DNA of 64,000 nt. It comes from JACCSI01 sp035575715 (GTDB lineage: Bacteria; Acidobacteriota; Vicinamibacteria; Vicinamibacterales; UBA2999). The DNA is taken from contig DATLXN010000029.1 in the NCBI GenBank assembly GCA_035575715.1, forward strand, positions 1-64,000. Direction: 5' to 3'. Each line of letters begins with the position of its first letter. The first letter of the stretch is position 1. This document shows, one piece after another, positions 23,780 through 31,465 of the stretch. The translations under genes were made by a program, and so were the position numbers. The notes beneath the pieces are model-generated. The model did not search any database. It was given only the letters and a program-made list of their open reading frames with translations, and was not told where the DNA came from.

Positions 23780-24385
23780 CTAGGGCTTCTTTTTGACCAG
23801 GGCGCAGGCGCCGATCGCGCCGGCGGGATCCATCGCGGCTTGCGCGGCATCGATATGCCGCAGGATGCCGGCGTCATCGATGACAAACGTGTATCGACGG
23901 GCCATCCCGGAATTCTCGTCGAGGATGCCGAGCTTCCGGGTGTAGTCGCGTTTAGAGTCGCTGAGCAATGGGAAATCGAGTTTCATCGATTCGCGGAAGG
24001 CCAGGTTGGCCCAGGTCGAATCAACGCTGACACCGAACACCATGGCGTCGTTGGCGTTGAACTGGGCGTAGTTGTCCCGATACCGGGACATCTCGGTTGT
24101 TCAACCCGGCGAGAAAGCGGCCGGGAAGAAAGCGAGGACGACGACCTTGCCCTTCAAGTCGGAGAGCTTGGCGGTCTTCGACGTGGGTCGGGCGCCGGGG
24201 GCCGCCGGCTCGAGATAGGACAGCGAGAAGTCCGGCATCGGCTCGCCGACCTTCACCGTTGGTGGCGGTGGGGGCGGAGCAGCTTGCGCCGGGGGCGTCG
24301 CGGGGGCTTGAGCGGCTGCGGCAACCGGTGCCAGAGCCAACAAGCTAATCGCGCAGACGCCCAACACCGTGAGAGCGCATTTCAT
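23780..24385 (-). CDS. Periplasmic peroxiredoxin with in-frame UGA at the catalytic Cys (candidate selenoprotein)
   Basis: Two frames of 94 and 103 codons lie in the same reading frame, split only by TGA at 24101-24103. Read through, they make one 201-residue AhpC/TSA-type peroxiredoxin: a signal peptide (VLGVCAISLLALAPVAAAA), a Pro/Ala linker, VGEPMPDFSLSYLEP, KGKVVVLAFFPAAFSPG-U-TTEMSRYRDN, VFGVSVDSTWANLAFR, FPLLSDSKRDYTRKLG and a late GAIGACALV Cys that could resolve a selenenylsulfide. The TGA replaces the peroxidatic Cys of the conserved F-[ST]-P-x-C-T motif (residue 95). A SECIS-like hairpin follows at once. Sec insertion, or less likely a TGC/TGT sequencing error, would restore a normal enzyme reducing periplasmic peroxides. 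ATG 24385 begins the signal peptide; the gene has its own terminator. Confidence 0.88.
24070..24103 (-). promoter_or_regulatory. Bacterial SECIS-like element after the UGA
   Basis: On the minus strand, TGA (24103-24101) is followed after 10 nt by a 7-bp perfect stem, TGTCCCG/CGGGACA (24090-24084 with 24079-24073), closed by the tetraloop GTAT. Two more pairs extend it below an A.A mismatch (A24093-T24070, G24092-C24071). The loop starts with G followed by U, and its first base is 18 nt after the UGA. That fits the known bacterial SECIS rules (loop about 16-37 nt from UGA, GU at the apex). SelB-dependent recoding is inferred. Confidence 0.78.
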
Positions 24386-24430
24386 GAGTCAAATACTACA
24401 CGGGTACCGACGCCGCCCCTCGTCGCGGCG

Positions 24431-25288
24431 TCAGCGAAGGGCGTTCTTCGTGCGCGCGATCGCCTCTTTCAGGTAGTGCTCATCGAGTTCGATGCCGATG
24501 AAACCGACTTTCAGGCGGGCGGCGGCGACCGCCGTGCTGCCCAGGCCGAGAAACGGATCCATCACCACCTGCGCGCGGTCCACGCCGTGGAGGCGAATGC
24601 AGTTCTCAGGCAATTTGGGCGGGAAGGTGGCCGGGTGCGGGCGGTCGCGATCGCGGCTCTGGATGGTTTGGTAGGGGATGAACCACGCATTCCCGCGGCA
24701 GCGGACATCGGCGCCGCCCCCCTGCCAGCGCGTGACGTTTGACTTGTCCTGATACTTCACGCCAAGCGCCAGCCGGTCGATCGGGGTGTGCGCGTCCGAT
24801 GAGAAGTGGAAGATAAATTCCTGGCAGTCGTGCAGGAACCGGCTCGAATTGATTGGCTTGTAATGGCCCACTGCGAGGTCGTCAGTCAGCCCCGCGCGCA
24901 CGCCGGCCGCGTCCTTATCGATGGCGATCGACTTGATCCAATGGATGGTGTTCTGCAGCTGCAGGTGCGCACGAGCGGCCTGGGCCACGTCAAGCGCCGT
25001 CCACGGGTCGGTCGGCTTGGCGCCGACGTTGAGAAATAACGACCCGTGCGGCGCCAAGACACCCGCGACCGCCGCAATCCACTCGCCAGTCCAGGCCAGA
25101 TACTCGGCGCGAGGCCGCTGATCATCGTAGGAGCGATAGCGAATCCCCAGGTTATACGGCGGCGACGTCACCACGACGTTGGCATGCGCGCGTGGCAGTT
25201 GGCCCAGCACTTCGACGCAATCGCCAAGATAAAAGCGGAGGGCTCGCGAACCGCGAGATAACAAGGCGTACGGTGTAGGTAAACGCAA
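24431..25288 (-). CDS. Orphan site-specific DNA methyltransferase (beta type)
   Basis: This protein of about 285 residues has motif IV first (VVVTSPPYNLGIRY, near residue 45) and motif I last (MDPFLGLGSTAVAAARLKVGFIGIELD), the beta permutation of N4-cytosine or N6-adenine methyltransferases. The SPPYN tetrad fits either target base. No restriction enzyme is adjacent, so it is probably a solitary regulatory methyltransferase. The frame is open to GTG 25342, but TTG 25288 lies 8 nt after TACAAT (25297-25302), matching the leaderless pattern seen elsewhere; TTG 25264 is also possible. Upstream lies the Cys-rich small protein, on the same strand. Confidence 0.85.
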   Translation of the reverse strand: MRLPTPYALLSRGSRALRFYLGDCVEVLGQLPRAHANVVVTSPPYNLGIRYRSYDDQRPRAEYLAWTGEWIAAVAGVLAPHGSLFLNVGAKPTDPWTALDVAQAARAHLQLQNTIHWIKSIAIDKDAAGVRAGLTDDLAVGHYKPINSSRFLHDCQEFIFHFSSDAHTPIDRLALGVKYQDKSNVTRWQGGGADVRCRGNAWFIPYQTIQSRDRDRPHPATFPPKLPENCIRLHGVDRAQVVMDPFLGLGSTAVAAARLKVGFIGIELDEHYLKEAIARTKNALR

Positions 25289-25296
25289 CGGGGTGG

Positions 25297-25302
25297 ATTG
25301 TA
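25297..25302 (-). promoter_or_regulatory. -10 box 8 nt before the methyltransferase TTG
   Basis: TACAAT on the minus strand ends 8 nt before TTG 25288, the same geometry as other leaderless-looking genes here. This favours TTG 25288 over GTG 25342, which lies upstream of the box. Confidence 0.4.
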
Positions 25303-25373
25303 CCGAGCCGGGGCGGGAAGTACAAGGCAGAGCGGCCGGCACTGCGGCGCAGCACCGGGGAGACGACCGGGTC

Positions 25374-25583
25374 CTACGCGTTCAGCGCGACCGCGCTCCC
25401 GGCGGACTCGAAGCGTTCGCGCTGCGCCGAGACCGTGTGATTACGCCGATGGGCGTGGCTGCCGCAGCCGGTGCCCTTTTCTTCGACGTAAACGATTTCT
25501 CTCGTGCTACCAACGTCGCGGTAGCGACCGACGACGCAGCCGCAGTCGAGAGTGGCAAAGCCAAGAAGGCGAACAACACTCAT
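25374..25583 (-). CDS. Small cysteine-rich hypothetical protein
   Basis: This 69-residue protein contains LDCGCVVGRYRDVGSTREIVYVEEKG, then a later Cys followed by SHAHRRNHTV. The clustered Cys and His (C-x-C, then C and three His) could hold a metal. Comparable small proteins with a CGC-x-GRY start and a C-x-H-x-H-RRNH end seem familiar from acidobacterial genomes, but I cannot name a family. ATG 25583 has GGAG 7 bp upstream, better than the longer start at 25604. The 246 bp upstream to 25829 hold no other recognisable gene. Confidence 0.6.
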   Translation of the reverse strand: MSVVRLLGFATLDCGCVVGRYRDVGSTREIVYVEEKGTGCGSHAHRRNHTVSAQRERFESAGSAVALNA

Positions 25584-25829
25584 GGGAATCTCCGTGCCGC
25601 TCACTAAGCAAGTTCAGTGCCGCAGCGTGCGCGTGTATCGTTTGCGACGACCCGCATGACTGGACAGCCGACTTGATGAAATTCCTGCCCTAAATTCACA
25701 CCCGCTCGGGCGCATGAACGTTCGGTCAGACGGGCACCAAGGAGATTGTGGACGCTCGACGTGACAAAGCGTGGACGTTTTGGATCAATCTTCGTCACTT
25801 TGAATTTGCGGCGGAGCCCAGTCCCGCGA

Positions 25830-28800
25830 TCACTTCGTCGCGTCGGCCCATCCCCGGCGCGCCGCCTCGGATGTCGGATCGATGCTGAGTGCCTCCGCGA
25901 AATACTTCGCGGCCTGTGCACGATGACCGGTCTGCATCTCGAGTGTTCCGAGGTTGGCGTAAGTCGCCGGGTCACGCGGATCGGCCGCGAGCGAGGCCTT
26001 GAACGCCGTCCGTGACTCCTCATGCTGGCCGAGGCTGGCCAGGCACGCGCCAATCAGGTTGTGCGCCTTGGCATGCCGCGGGTTGAGCGCAATGACGCGG
26101 CGCGCTTCGGTCAGCGCCAATGGCGTCCGGTTTTCCATGAACAGCAACGCCGCGCTGTAGTAATGCGCGGCCTCGCTCGACGGTGCTTCGAGGCGCAAGC
26201 GAGCCACCACCGGCTTCATGCGTTCGGTGTCGCCGACGTCCGAGAGCACCGACGCGAGCTGCTCGAGCGCGGCGACATTGCCGGCGTTGGTCTGCAGCAT
26301 CGCCAACGGGATCCGGACCGCGTCGTCGATCACGCCTGCCGATGCCAGCAGCCGGGACAGCGCCAGCTTGGCCTCCTGGTGCGCCGGGTCGGCGGCGAGG
26401 CGTGTCAAAAAGAGACGCGCCTCGGACCCGCGCTGTTGCGGCCCGGCGGTCCTGATCAGCCCCTCGAGCGCCTGCGCGTCATGCGGGTCACGCTCCAGTG
26501 CGCGAACGAAATCGTCGTAGGCGGGGCGGACGGCGTCGGCGCGACTGAGCATCAGGCCGCGGTCGCGGAGCGCTGCGGGCGTCGCGCCCGCCAGCGCGTT
26601 GGCCACGGCCGCCGGACGCGTCGGCGTGGTCGCGGCCAGTGTGCGAAGTAAGGCCGCATTGTCGGCGGCGTTGCGACCAAACGCACTCTGCGGTCCAGAG
26701 AACTCCAGCGCGGCCCGGTCATCCGACTGTACCGGCGCATTCGCGGCCCACGCCGCCAATGCCTGGCCCTCGGCGACAAACATCGACAGCAATTGAAACG
26801 GCTCACGGGCTCCGACCGAAGCCAGGTCCGCGGCGACGCCCGGCCGATGCCAGGCTTGCGCCATGCCGTCCATCCTTGGCCCTAGCGGGGCGTTCGAACC
26901 GATCAGCAACACGTCGCCGTCACCGACCAGCCATAAAGTGCCGTCGGGAAACACCGACACGAAGGTCGCGGCAATCGATTGCAGATCGCGCGTGCTGATG
27001 TCGTAGGTGTGAGCCCACTGGCACAGCACGCCGCCGGGGGCTAGACGATCGCGTGCGGCTTGGAAAAACTCGCGCGTGAACAGCGAGGCAATGCCCGCCA
27101 TCCATGGATTGGACGGCTCCGACACGATGACGTCGTAGGTCTGTCGGGTCAGTAGCAGGTGGGTGCGGCCGTCACCGACGATGATGTTGGTGCGCGGGTC
27201 GACTGCGGCGCGATGATTTTCGGCATCGAAGTAGCGGGACGCCTCGACCACTTCAGGCGAGATTTCCAGGACGTCGGCATGCGCAATCGGATGGGTCAGC
27301 GCCGAGCCGAGCGTGACACCGCTGCCCAGACCGAGGATGGCAATGCGCTTGGGATCAGGATGCAGCAGCATGGGCATATGTGCGAGGAGCCGCTGGGTCA
27401 GCATGTCGCCCGCGTTCGACGCATCGACCTTGCCGTCGATCGAGAGCGAGGTCGTGCCACCGACTTTGCGCACCGCCACGGTGCCGCTCGGGCCTTCGCC
27501 GTAGTAGAGGACCTCGCCGGCTGTCAGCCCCGTGCGCAGGTCCTGTCCTTCCATCACCGAGGCGTACTTGTAAGCACCACTTGATAGCAGCAGTCGATCC
27601 CAGGTCGGAAGGAACGCGCCGAGCAGCAGCACTGCCACGGCGGTGGTTCCGGCAACGAGGCGCGCGCGGCCGTTGACATGCCCGAGCAGCAGAATCACCA
27701 GCGATCCGATCGCACCGACGATGGTAACGACCCGAATCGTCCCGTGAAGGCCGACCGTCGGAATCAGGACGAAGCCCGCAAGCAGTGCGCCGACAATCGC
27801 ACCGGCCGTGTTAATGGCATAGATGAAGCCCAGATCGGCACTGACGCGGTCGTCGCGACGGGTCGCGACGGCAACCGCAAATGGAAACGCGGCGCCAAAC
27901 GCAATGGTCATCGGCGCCAGGAGCACGATCGCGATCAGCGCCTGTCGCGTCAACACGCTGACGAATGTGGCGTCGGCACGAGACACCACCTCCGCCACCG
28001 AGAGAAAGCCGCGATCGACCAGCAGGACCGAACCCGCCGCACATCCGACCGACAGCGCGAGACACAGCGACAGCCCGGTGAGTGGTTGACGGCTGCGCGC
28101 CGCGAGTCGCGACGCGATCGCGGCTCCGACGGCGAGGCCGCCGATAAACACCGCGACCATCGTGCTGAACGCGTAGGTGGTCGGACCGAGCATCAGCGCC
28201 AGCAGGCGCGTCCACACCACCTGTAGGGTGAGTGAGGCGAATCCGGAAATACCGAGCGCTGTGGCGGCGAGGGCTCGCTGGGCTGGCCTTGGTTCGCCAG
28301 CGTCCAGGACGCGCTCCCCGCGCGCGACTCGCGGGCTGCGCTTTCTCGCAGGACTCGCGCCGCCCTGCGGGTCTCCCACGGCGACTCTCGCAAGATTCGC
28401 GGCGCTCGCAGGAACGGCGGATCGAGCGATCGACCACGCGCCGGCTGCGGCGATCACGTTGAGCGCGACGCCGACCCACGTGGCTCCGGCGAGGCCAAGA
28501 AAAGGCAGGAGCAAGAATCCCGCAAGCAGCGCACCGATCGCCGCGCCGATCGTGTTCGCGGCATAGAGCCGTCCGGCATCACGGGCGGCAGTCCCGGCAT
28601 GCTGCACGAACCAACGCGAGGCGATTGGGAAGGTCGCGCCCATCGCCGCCGCCGGGATCGACAGCAACAGCAAACTGGTGACCAGCCGCAGGACGGCGAA
28701 TGCCGTGCCGCCTGCACCATCGGCGTAGGTGGATGCCAGCAGCGGATCGAGCCCGCGAAGCTCAAAGGGCAAGATCAACGCGAGCACCGCGACGCCAATC

Positions 28801-29027
28801 TCCAACCCCGCGTAAACGCGGAGCGCCCGCACCGGTTCGAGTGCCGCCCCGCGCCGCCCGCCGATCGCGGATCCAGCGGCGAGACCACCCATGAACGCCG
28901 CCAACACCGTACTGGCCGCTGCCACGCCGTGCCCCAGTTGCAGGGTCAACAGCCGCGTCCAGGTCACCTCGTAAATCAGCGCCGCGGCTCCAGAGGCCGC
29001 AAAAATCAAAGCAAACGCGCCACGCAT
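25830..29027 (-). CDS. Membrane-embedded spermidine-synthase-like protein with TPR domain
   Basis: This 1065-residue protein has three modules. The first 480 residues form about 12 transmembrane segments in two related halves (SGAAALIYEVTWTRLLTLQLG early; SGFASLTLQVVWTRLLALMLG later), an internal duplication. Next is a spermidine-synthase-like, SAM-type domain (KRIAILGLGSGVTLGSAL, DVLEISPEVVEASRYF, VGDGRTHLLLTRQTYDVIVSEPSNPWMAG). The C-terminal 300 residues are tetratricopeptide repeats. Such fusions are frequent in Acidobacteriota; the true substrate is unknown, and polyamine synthesis should not be assumed. ATG 29027 is the start. Heptad repeats lie just beyond, shared with the end of the next gene upstream. 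Confidence 0.85.
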   Translation of the reverse strand: MRGAFALIFAASGAAALIYEVTWTRLLTLQLGHGVAAASTVLAAFMGGLAAGSAIGGRRGAALEPVRALRVYAGLEIGVAVLALILPFELRGLDPLLASTYADGAGGTAFAVLRLVTSLLLLSIPAAAMGATFPIASRWFVQHAGTAARDAGRLYAANTIGAAIGALLAGFLLLPFLGLAGATWVGVALNVIAAAGAWSIARSAVPASAANLARVAVGDPQGGASPARKRSPRVARGERVLDAGEPRPAQRALAATALGISGFASLTLQVVWTRLLALMLGPTTYAFSTMVAVFIGGLAVGAAIASRLAARSRQPLTGLSLCLALSVGCAAGSVLLVDRGFLSVAEVVSRADATFVSVLTRQALIAIVLLAPMTIAFGAAFPFAVAVATRRDDRVSADLGFIYAINTAGAIVGALLAGFVLIPTVGLHGTIRVVTIVGAIGSLVILLLGHVNGRARLVAGTTAVAVLLLGAFLPTWDRLLLSSGAYKYASVMEGQDLRTGLTAGEVLYYGEGPSGTVAVRKVGGTTSLSIDGKVDASNAGDMLTQRLLAHMPMLLHPDPKRIAILGLGSGVTLGSALTHPIAHADVLEISPEVVEASRYFDAENHRAAVDPRTNIIVGDGRTHLLLTRQTYDVIVSEPSNPWMAGIASLFTREFFQAARDRLAPGGVLCQWAHTYDISTRDLQSIAATFVSVFPDGTLWLVGDGDVLLIGSNAPLGPRMDGMAQAWHRPGVAADLASVGAREPFQLLSMFVAEGQALAAWAANAPVQSDDRAALEFSGPQSAFGRNAADNAALLRTLAATTPTRPAAVANALAGATPAALRDRGLMLSRADAVRPAYDDFVRALERDPHDAQALEGLIRTAGPQQRGSEARLFLTRLAADPAHQEAKLALSRLLASAGVIDDAVRIPLAMLQTNAGNVAALEQLASVLSDVGDTERMKPVVARLRLEAPSSEAAHYYSAALLFMENRTPLALTEARRVIALNPRHAKAHNLIGACLASLGQHEESRTAFKASLAADPRDPATYANLGTLEMQTGHRAQAAKYFAEALSIDPTSEAARRGWADATK

Positions 29028-29049
29028 TGTGACGAGCTTATCAAACCAA

Positions 29050-29091
29050 GGATCAGGGATCAGGGATCAGGGATCAGGGATCAGGGATCAG
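29050..29091 (+). repeat. Heptanucleotide tandem array, six perfect units
   Basis: Six perfect copies of GGATCAG lie upstream of the spermidine-synthase-like gene. They reach into the last codons of the leftward gene ending at 29074, whose final residues (LIPDP) and TGA stop are written by the repeat. A TGA appears once per unit on the minus strand, so any frame entering the array soon stops. Confidence 0.93.
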
Positions 29092-31059
29092 TTCGTTGGC
29101 GGTCAACTCGCGGACGACCGGACGATACAGCACCATCGGGCCTTCGCGCGCGATTTCGTGGAGGTTCCAGGCGTCGGCGGCGAAATCGATCAACGCCTGC
29201 GGAGCACGCGCGTGGTTGATGACGACGTAGCCGACTCGGGAGCGGCGGATGAAGGACGGACCTTTCGCCCGCACGCGGTCTTCCTGCGCCGGGGTCAAGC
29301 TGCGCCCTTCGCTCAACGTCAGAAGCGCATCGACGGTGGCTTGCGAGCGGACCTCGCGGACACGTTTCTGCGAAATGCGCGAGAGGTAGCCGCCGATCAG
29401 GCGCTTGCCATGCCGCGTCTGGTAATACAGATAGCGCGAACTGAAGTCGCCAGCGGCAAAGGTGCCATCACGCACACCGATCGGCAGTTCGATAATCCGA
29501 ACCGGCTGCGGGTCGGCGGCCACGATGTCGTAGATACGTGGCATCTCGGCGGAATACAGCGTGCGCGGTGCGGGCAGCAGCTCCAACAGCAAGGCGACGC
29601 CGGCCAAGGAGACGATCAGGCGCCGCTTCTCAGGATATCGTCGTCCCAGCGCCGCGAGCGCGCCGGCAAACAAGATCGCGACGCCGAGTGCCGCGACGAC
29701 CGCAAATCGCGTCGGCGTCCGGGCCGTGCCAATGAGCGGCACATAGCGCAACAATGCCCACGGCCCAGGAACGTGCGTGTTGAAGCCGGCCAGGTAAATG
29801 AACGGCCCTAACGACAACGCCGCGAAACCGGCAGCCAGCCAAATCCAGGCGGCGCGCGGCCGATAGCCGCCGCGCCACACGGCGAACGCGAAAATCACGA
29901 GCGCCACAAGACTGAGCGACGCGGTGTATTCAACGAACACTGTGGGCTGCGCCGTTTGCTGGTCGTTGAACCAGCGCGCCACTGGATGGTTGGGATTGAA
30001 GGTGAACAGCCCCAGGAGGTCGACGCCGCGCGGACTACTGCGCCAGAGCGTTGGCGGCGACACGTAGCGGCCGTCGGCAACGCGTTGACCGAGCCCATAC
30101 AGCACCGGTGAAAGGGGCACCGCACACGCGAACACCCCAATCAGCAACACGCGGACCGCGGCTGGCGACCAGCGGCCGGTGGGCATGAGGAGGTACGGGC
30201 GTGCCTGGATCGTGAGCCGTGCCAGCACGAGCACCGTCAAGAGCAACACCGGTGTGTAGAGCCCGTGCGCGCGGATTTCCACGCCGGCGATGGTGATCAC
30301 GCCGCCACCGGTAACAACGATGGCTACGATGCCGAGGGCCACGGCGCCGATGGCACTATCCAGTGTCCACCTCCATCGCCACGGCGATGTCCTCGCATCA
30401 AATCGCACCTTTGCCCATCGCGCCGTCAAGTAGGCTGACGCAATCAAGAGGCAGAAGACCGCATAGTAAGCGTCACAGAAGCCGGCCCACGCCATACACG
30501 CGCCGGCGAGAGCCGCGTGACTTGCTTTGCGTGACTGGTGAGCCTTGCTTAGGAACAACACGAAGACCGCGAGCGGCGCCGCCGCCACCAGGCTGAAGTG
30601 GGCGGTCGATCGCGCCACCAGCACCGGCGACCAGGCAAACGCGACGCCGGCGAGCCACGCCTCGGGCCGACTCGCGTCGGTGACATGACGCACCAGCGCG
30701 TAGGTAGCCAGCGCAGTCATCACCGAAACGGTCAGCAAGACGACGTTGAAGGTCGCCACCACGCCGAGGATCGGGATCAGCGGCAACGCCAGAACATTAA
30801 GAAAGACGGTGTAGTTGTGCTGGGACAAATCGACCGGTCGGGTCAAGGACAACACTTGTTCGGTCGTGAACGGATTGCGTCCGCGCACCAGCGCTTCATG
30901 CTGGAATACCCATTGGTTCCAGATGTAGACGCCAGTATCTCCGCCTGGATCACCGGTCAGCGCTGTGCCCATCTGGAGAGCCAGCGGCCAAGTGAAAGCG
31001 AGCGCGACAAGGACGTATCCGAGGACGACGGCGATCCGGGGGGATGTACGCCGCAGCAT
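29074..31059 (-). CDS. Multi-pass membrane protein, glycosyltransferase-C-like
   Basis: This 661-residue protein has about 11 hydrophobic segments. The first loop has TGDPGGDTGVYIWNQWVF, with acidic residues and aromatics as in the catalytic loop of GT-C enzymes, then LTRPVDLSQHNYTVFLN. The C-terminal soluble part (about 520-661) would face the periplasm. It may transfer a lipid-linked sugar to an acceptor, but the family is not certain. ATG 31059 starts it; the stop is provided by the heptad array. Confidence 0.65.
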   Translation of the reverse strand: MLRRTSPRIAVVLGYVLVALAFTWPLALQMGTALTGDPGGDTGVYIWNQWVFQHEALVRGRNPFTTEQVLSLTRPVDLSQHNYTVFLNVLALPLIPILGVVATFNVVLLTVSVMTALATYALVRHVTDASRPEAWLAGVAFAWSPVLVARSTAHFSLVAAAPLAVFVLFLSKAHQSRKASHAALAGACMAWAGFCDAYYAVFCLLIASAYLTARWAKVRFDARTSPWRWRWTLDSAIGAVALGIVAIVVTGGGVITIAGVEIRAHGLYTPVLLLTVLVLARLTIQARPYLLMPTGRWSPAAVRVLLIGVFACAVPLSPVLYGLGQRVADGRYVSPPTLWRSSPRGVDLLGLFTFNPNHPVARWFNDQQTAQPTVFVEYTASLSLVALVIFAFAVWRGGYRPRAAWIWLAAGFAALSLGPFIYLAGFNTHVPGPWALLRYVPLIGTARTPTRFAVVAALGVAILFAGALAALGRRYPEKRRLIVSLAGVALLLELLPAPRTLYSAEMPRIYDIVAADPQPVRIIELPIGVRDGTFAAGDFSSRYLYYQTRHGKRLIGGYLSRISQKRVREVRSQATVDALLTLSEGRSLTPAQEDRVRAKGPSFIRRSRVGYVVINHARAPQALIDFAADAWNLHEIAREGPMVLYRPVVRELTANELIPDP

Positions 31060-31155
31060 TAGCAGGGCGCGAACTGTATCACGCTTGTGTGCAATGGTGG
31101 GACGAACGGGTAAACGAGGGTGATTTAACGGACGTAAAGCAGGGCCCCAGACGTC

Positions 31156-31260
31156 GGTCGTCGGTCGTCGGTCGCCGGTCGTCGGTAGCCAGTGGTCGGT
31201 GGTCGGTGGTCGGTGATCGGTGTCCGGTAGCCGGTGGCCGGTAGCCGGTAGCCGTTAACC
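31156..31260 (+). repeat. Heptanucleotide tandem array, fifteen units with variable core
   Basis: Fifteen 7-bp units follow one another without a break: GGTCGTC twice, GGTCGCC, GGTCGTC, GGTAGCC, AGTGGTC, GGTGGTC twice, GGTGATC, GGTGTCC, GGTAGCC, GGTGGCC, GGTAGCC twice and GTTAACC. GGT and a final C are nearly constant while positions 4-6 vary. Units are the reverse complement of the GACGACC array at 3448. The array lies in the 403-bp gap between two leftward genes; the gap also holds REP-like palindromes and a terminator. Confidence 0.9.
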
Positions 31261-31289
31261 GGACGCCCGAAGGTGCCTGATTTTTTGTT

Positions 31290-31465
31290 ACCCTACCGCG
31301 AAGCTGTCCTACCGGCCGAAGGCTGGTCCCACCGCGAAGCGGTCCTTAAGAGGACCGAACCCCAAAAAGAAAAGGCCGGACACCCGAAGGTGCCGGCCTT
31401 TTGTCGCCCTCCCGCGACGCGGTCCGACCAGCCCGAAGGCTGGTCCCACCGCGAAGCGGTCCTTA
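31290..31465 (-). repeat. Two clusters of REP-like CTTCG-loop palindromes
   Basis: Read on the minus strand, 31465-31403 and 31349-31290 each hold three units like those at 10173: TAAGGACCGCTTCGCGG, then TGGGACCAGCCTTCGG plus a G-rich side, then a variant. The first cluster begins with the TAA stop codon of the TonB receptor gene. The terminator at 31361-31398 lies between the clusters. Confidence 0.85.
31361..31398 (-). terminator. Rho-independent terminator after the TonB receptor gene
   Basis: On the minus strand GGCCGG and CACC pair with their complements (one bulged base) around a 4-nt loop at 31374-31398, followed by CTTTTCTTTTTGG. It lies about 65 bp past the receptor stop, between the two palindrome clusters. 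Confidence 0.75.

Noticed and set aside
23780..24385. Peroxiredoxin as a simple nonsense-mutated pseudogene or two separate genes
   Set aside because: The only lesion is TGA at the catalytic Cys; both sides keep full family identity and a SECIS-like stem follows. The short downstream frame alone would lack the signal peptide and active site.
27678..28226. Long plus-strand frames opposite the membrane/TPR gene
   Set aside because: These Arg/Asp/His-rich frames are antisense shadows of a clearly coding gene, as usual in high-GC DNA.
31156..31260. CRISPR array
   Set aside because: The period is 7 bp with no spacers and no cas genes; it is a simple tandem array.
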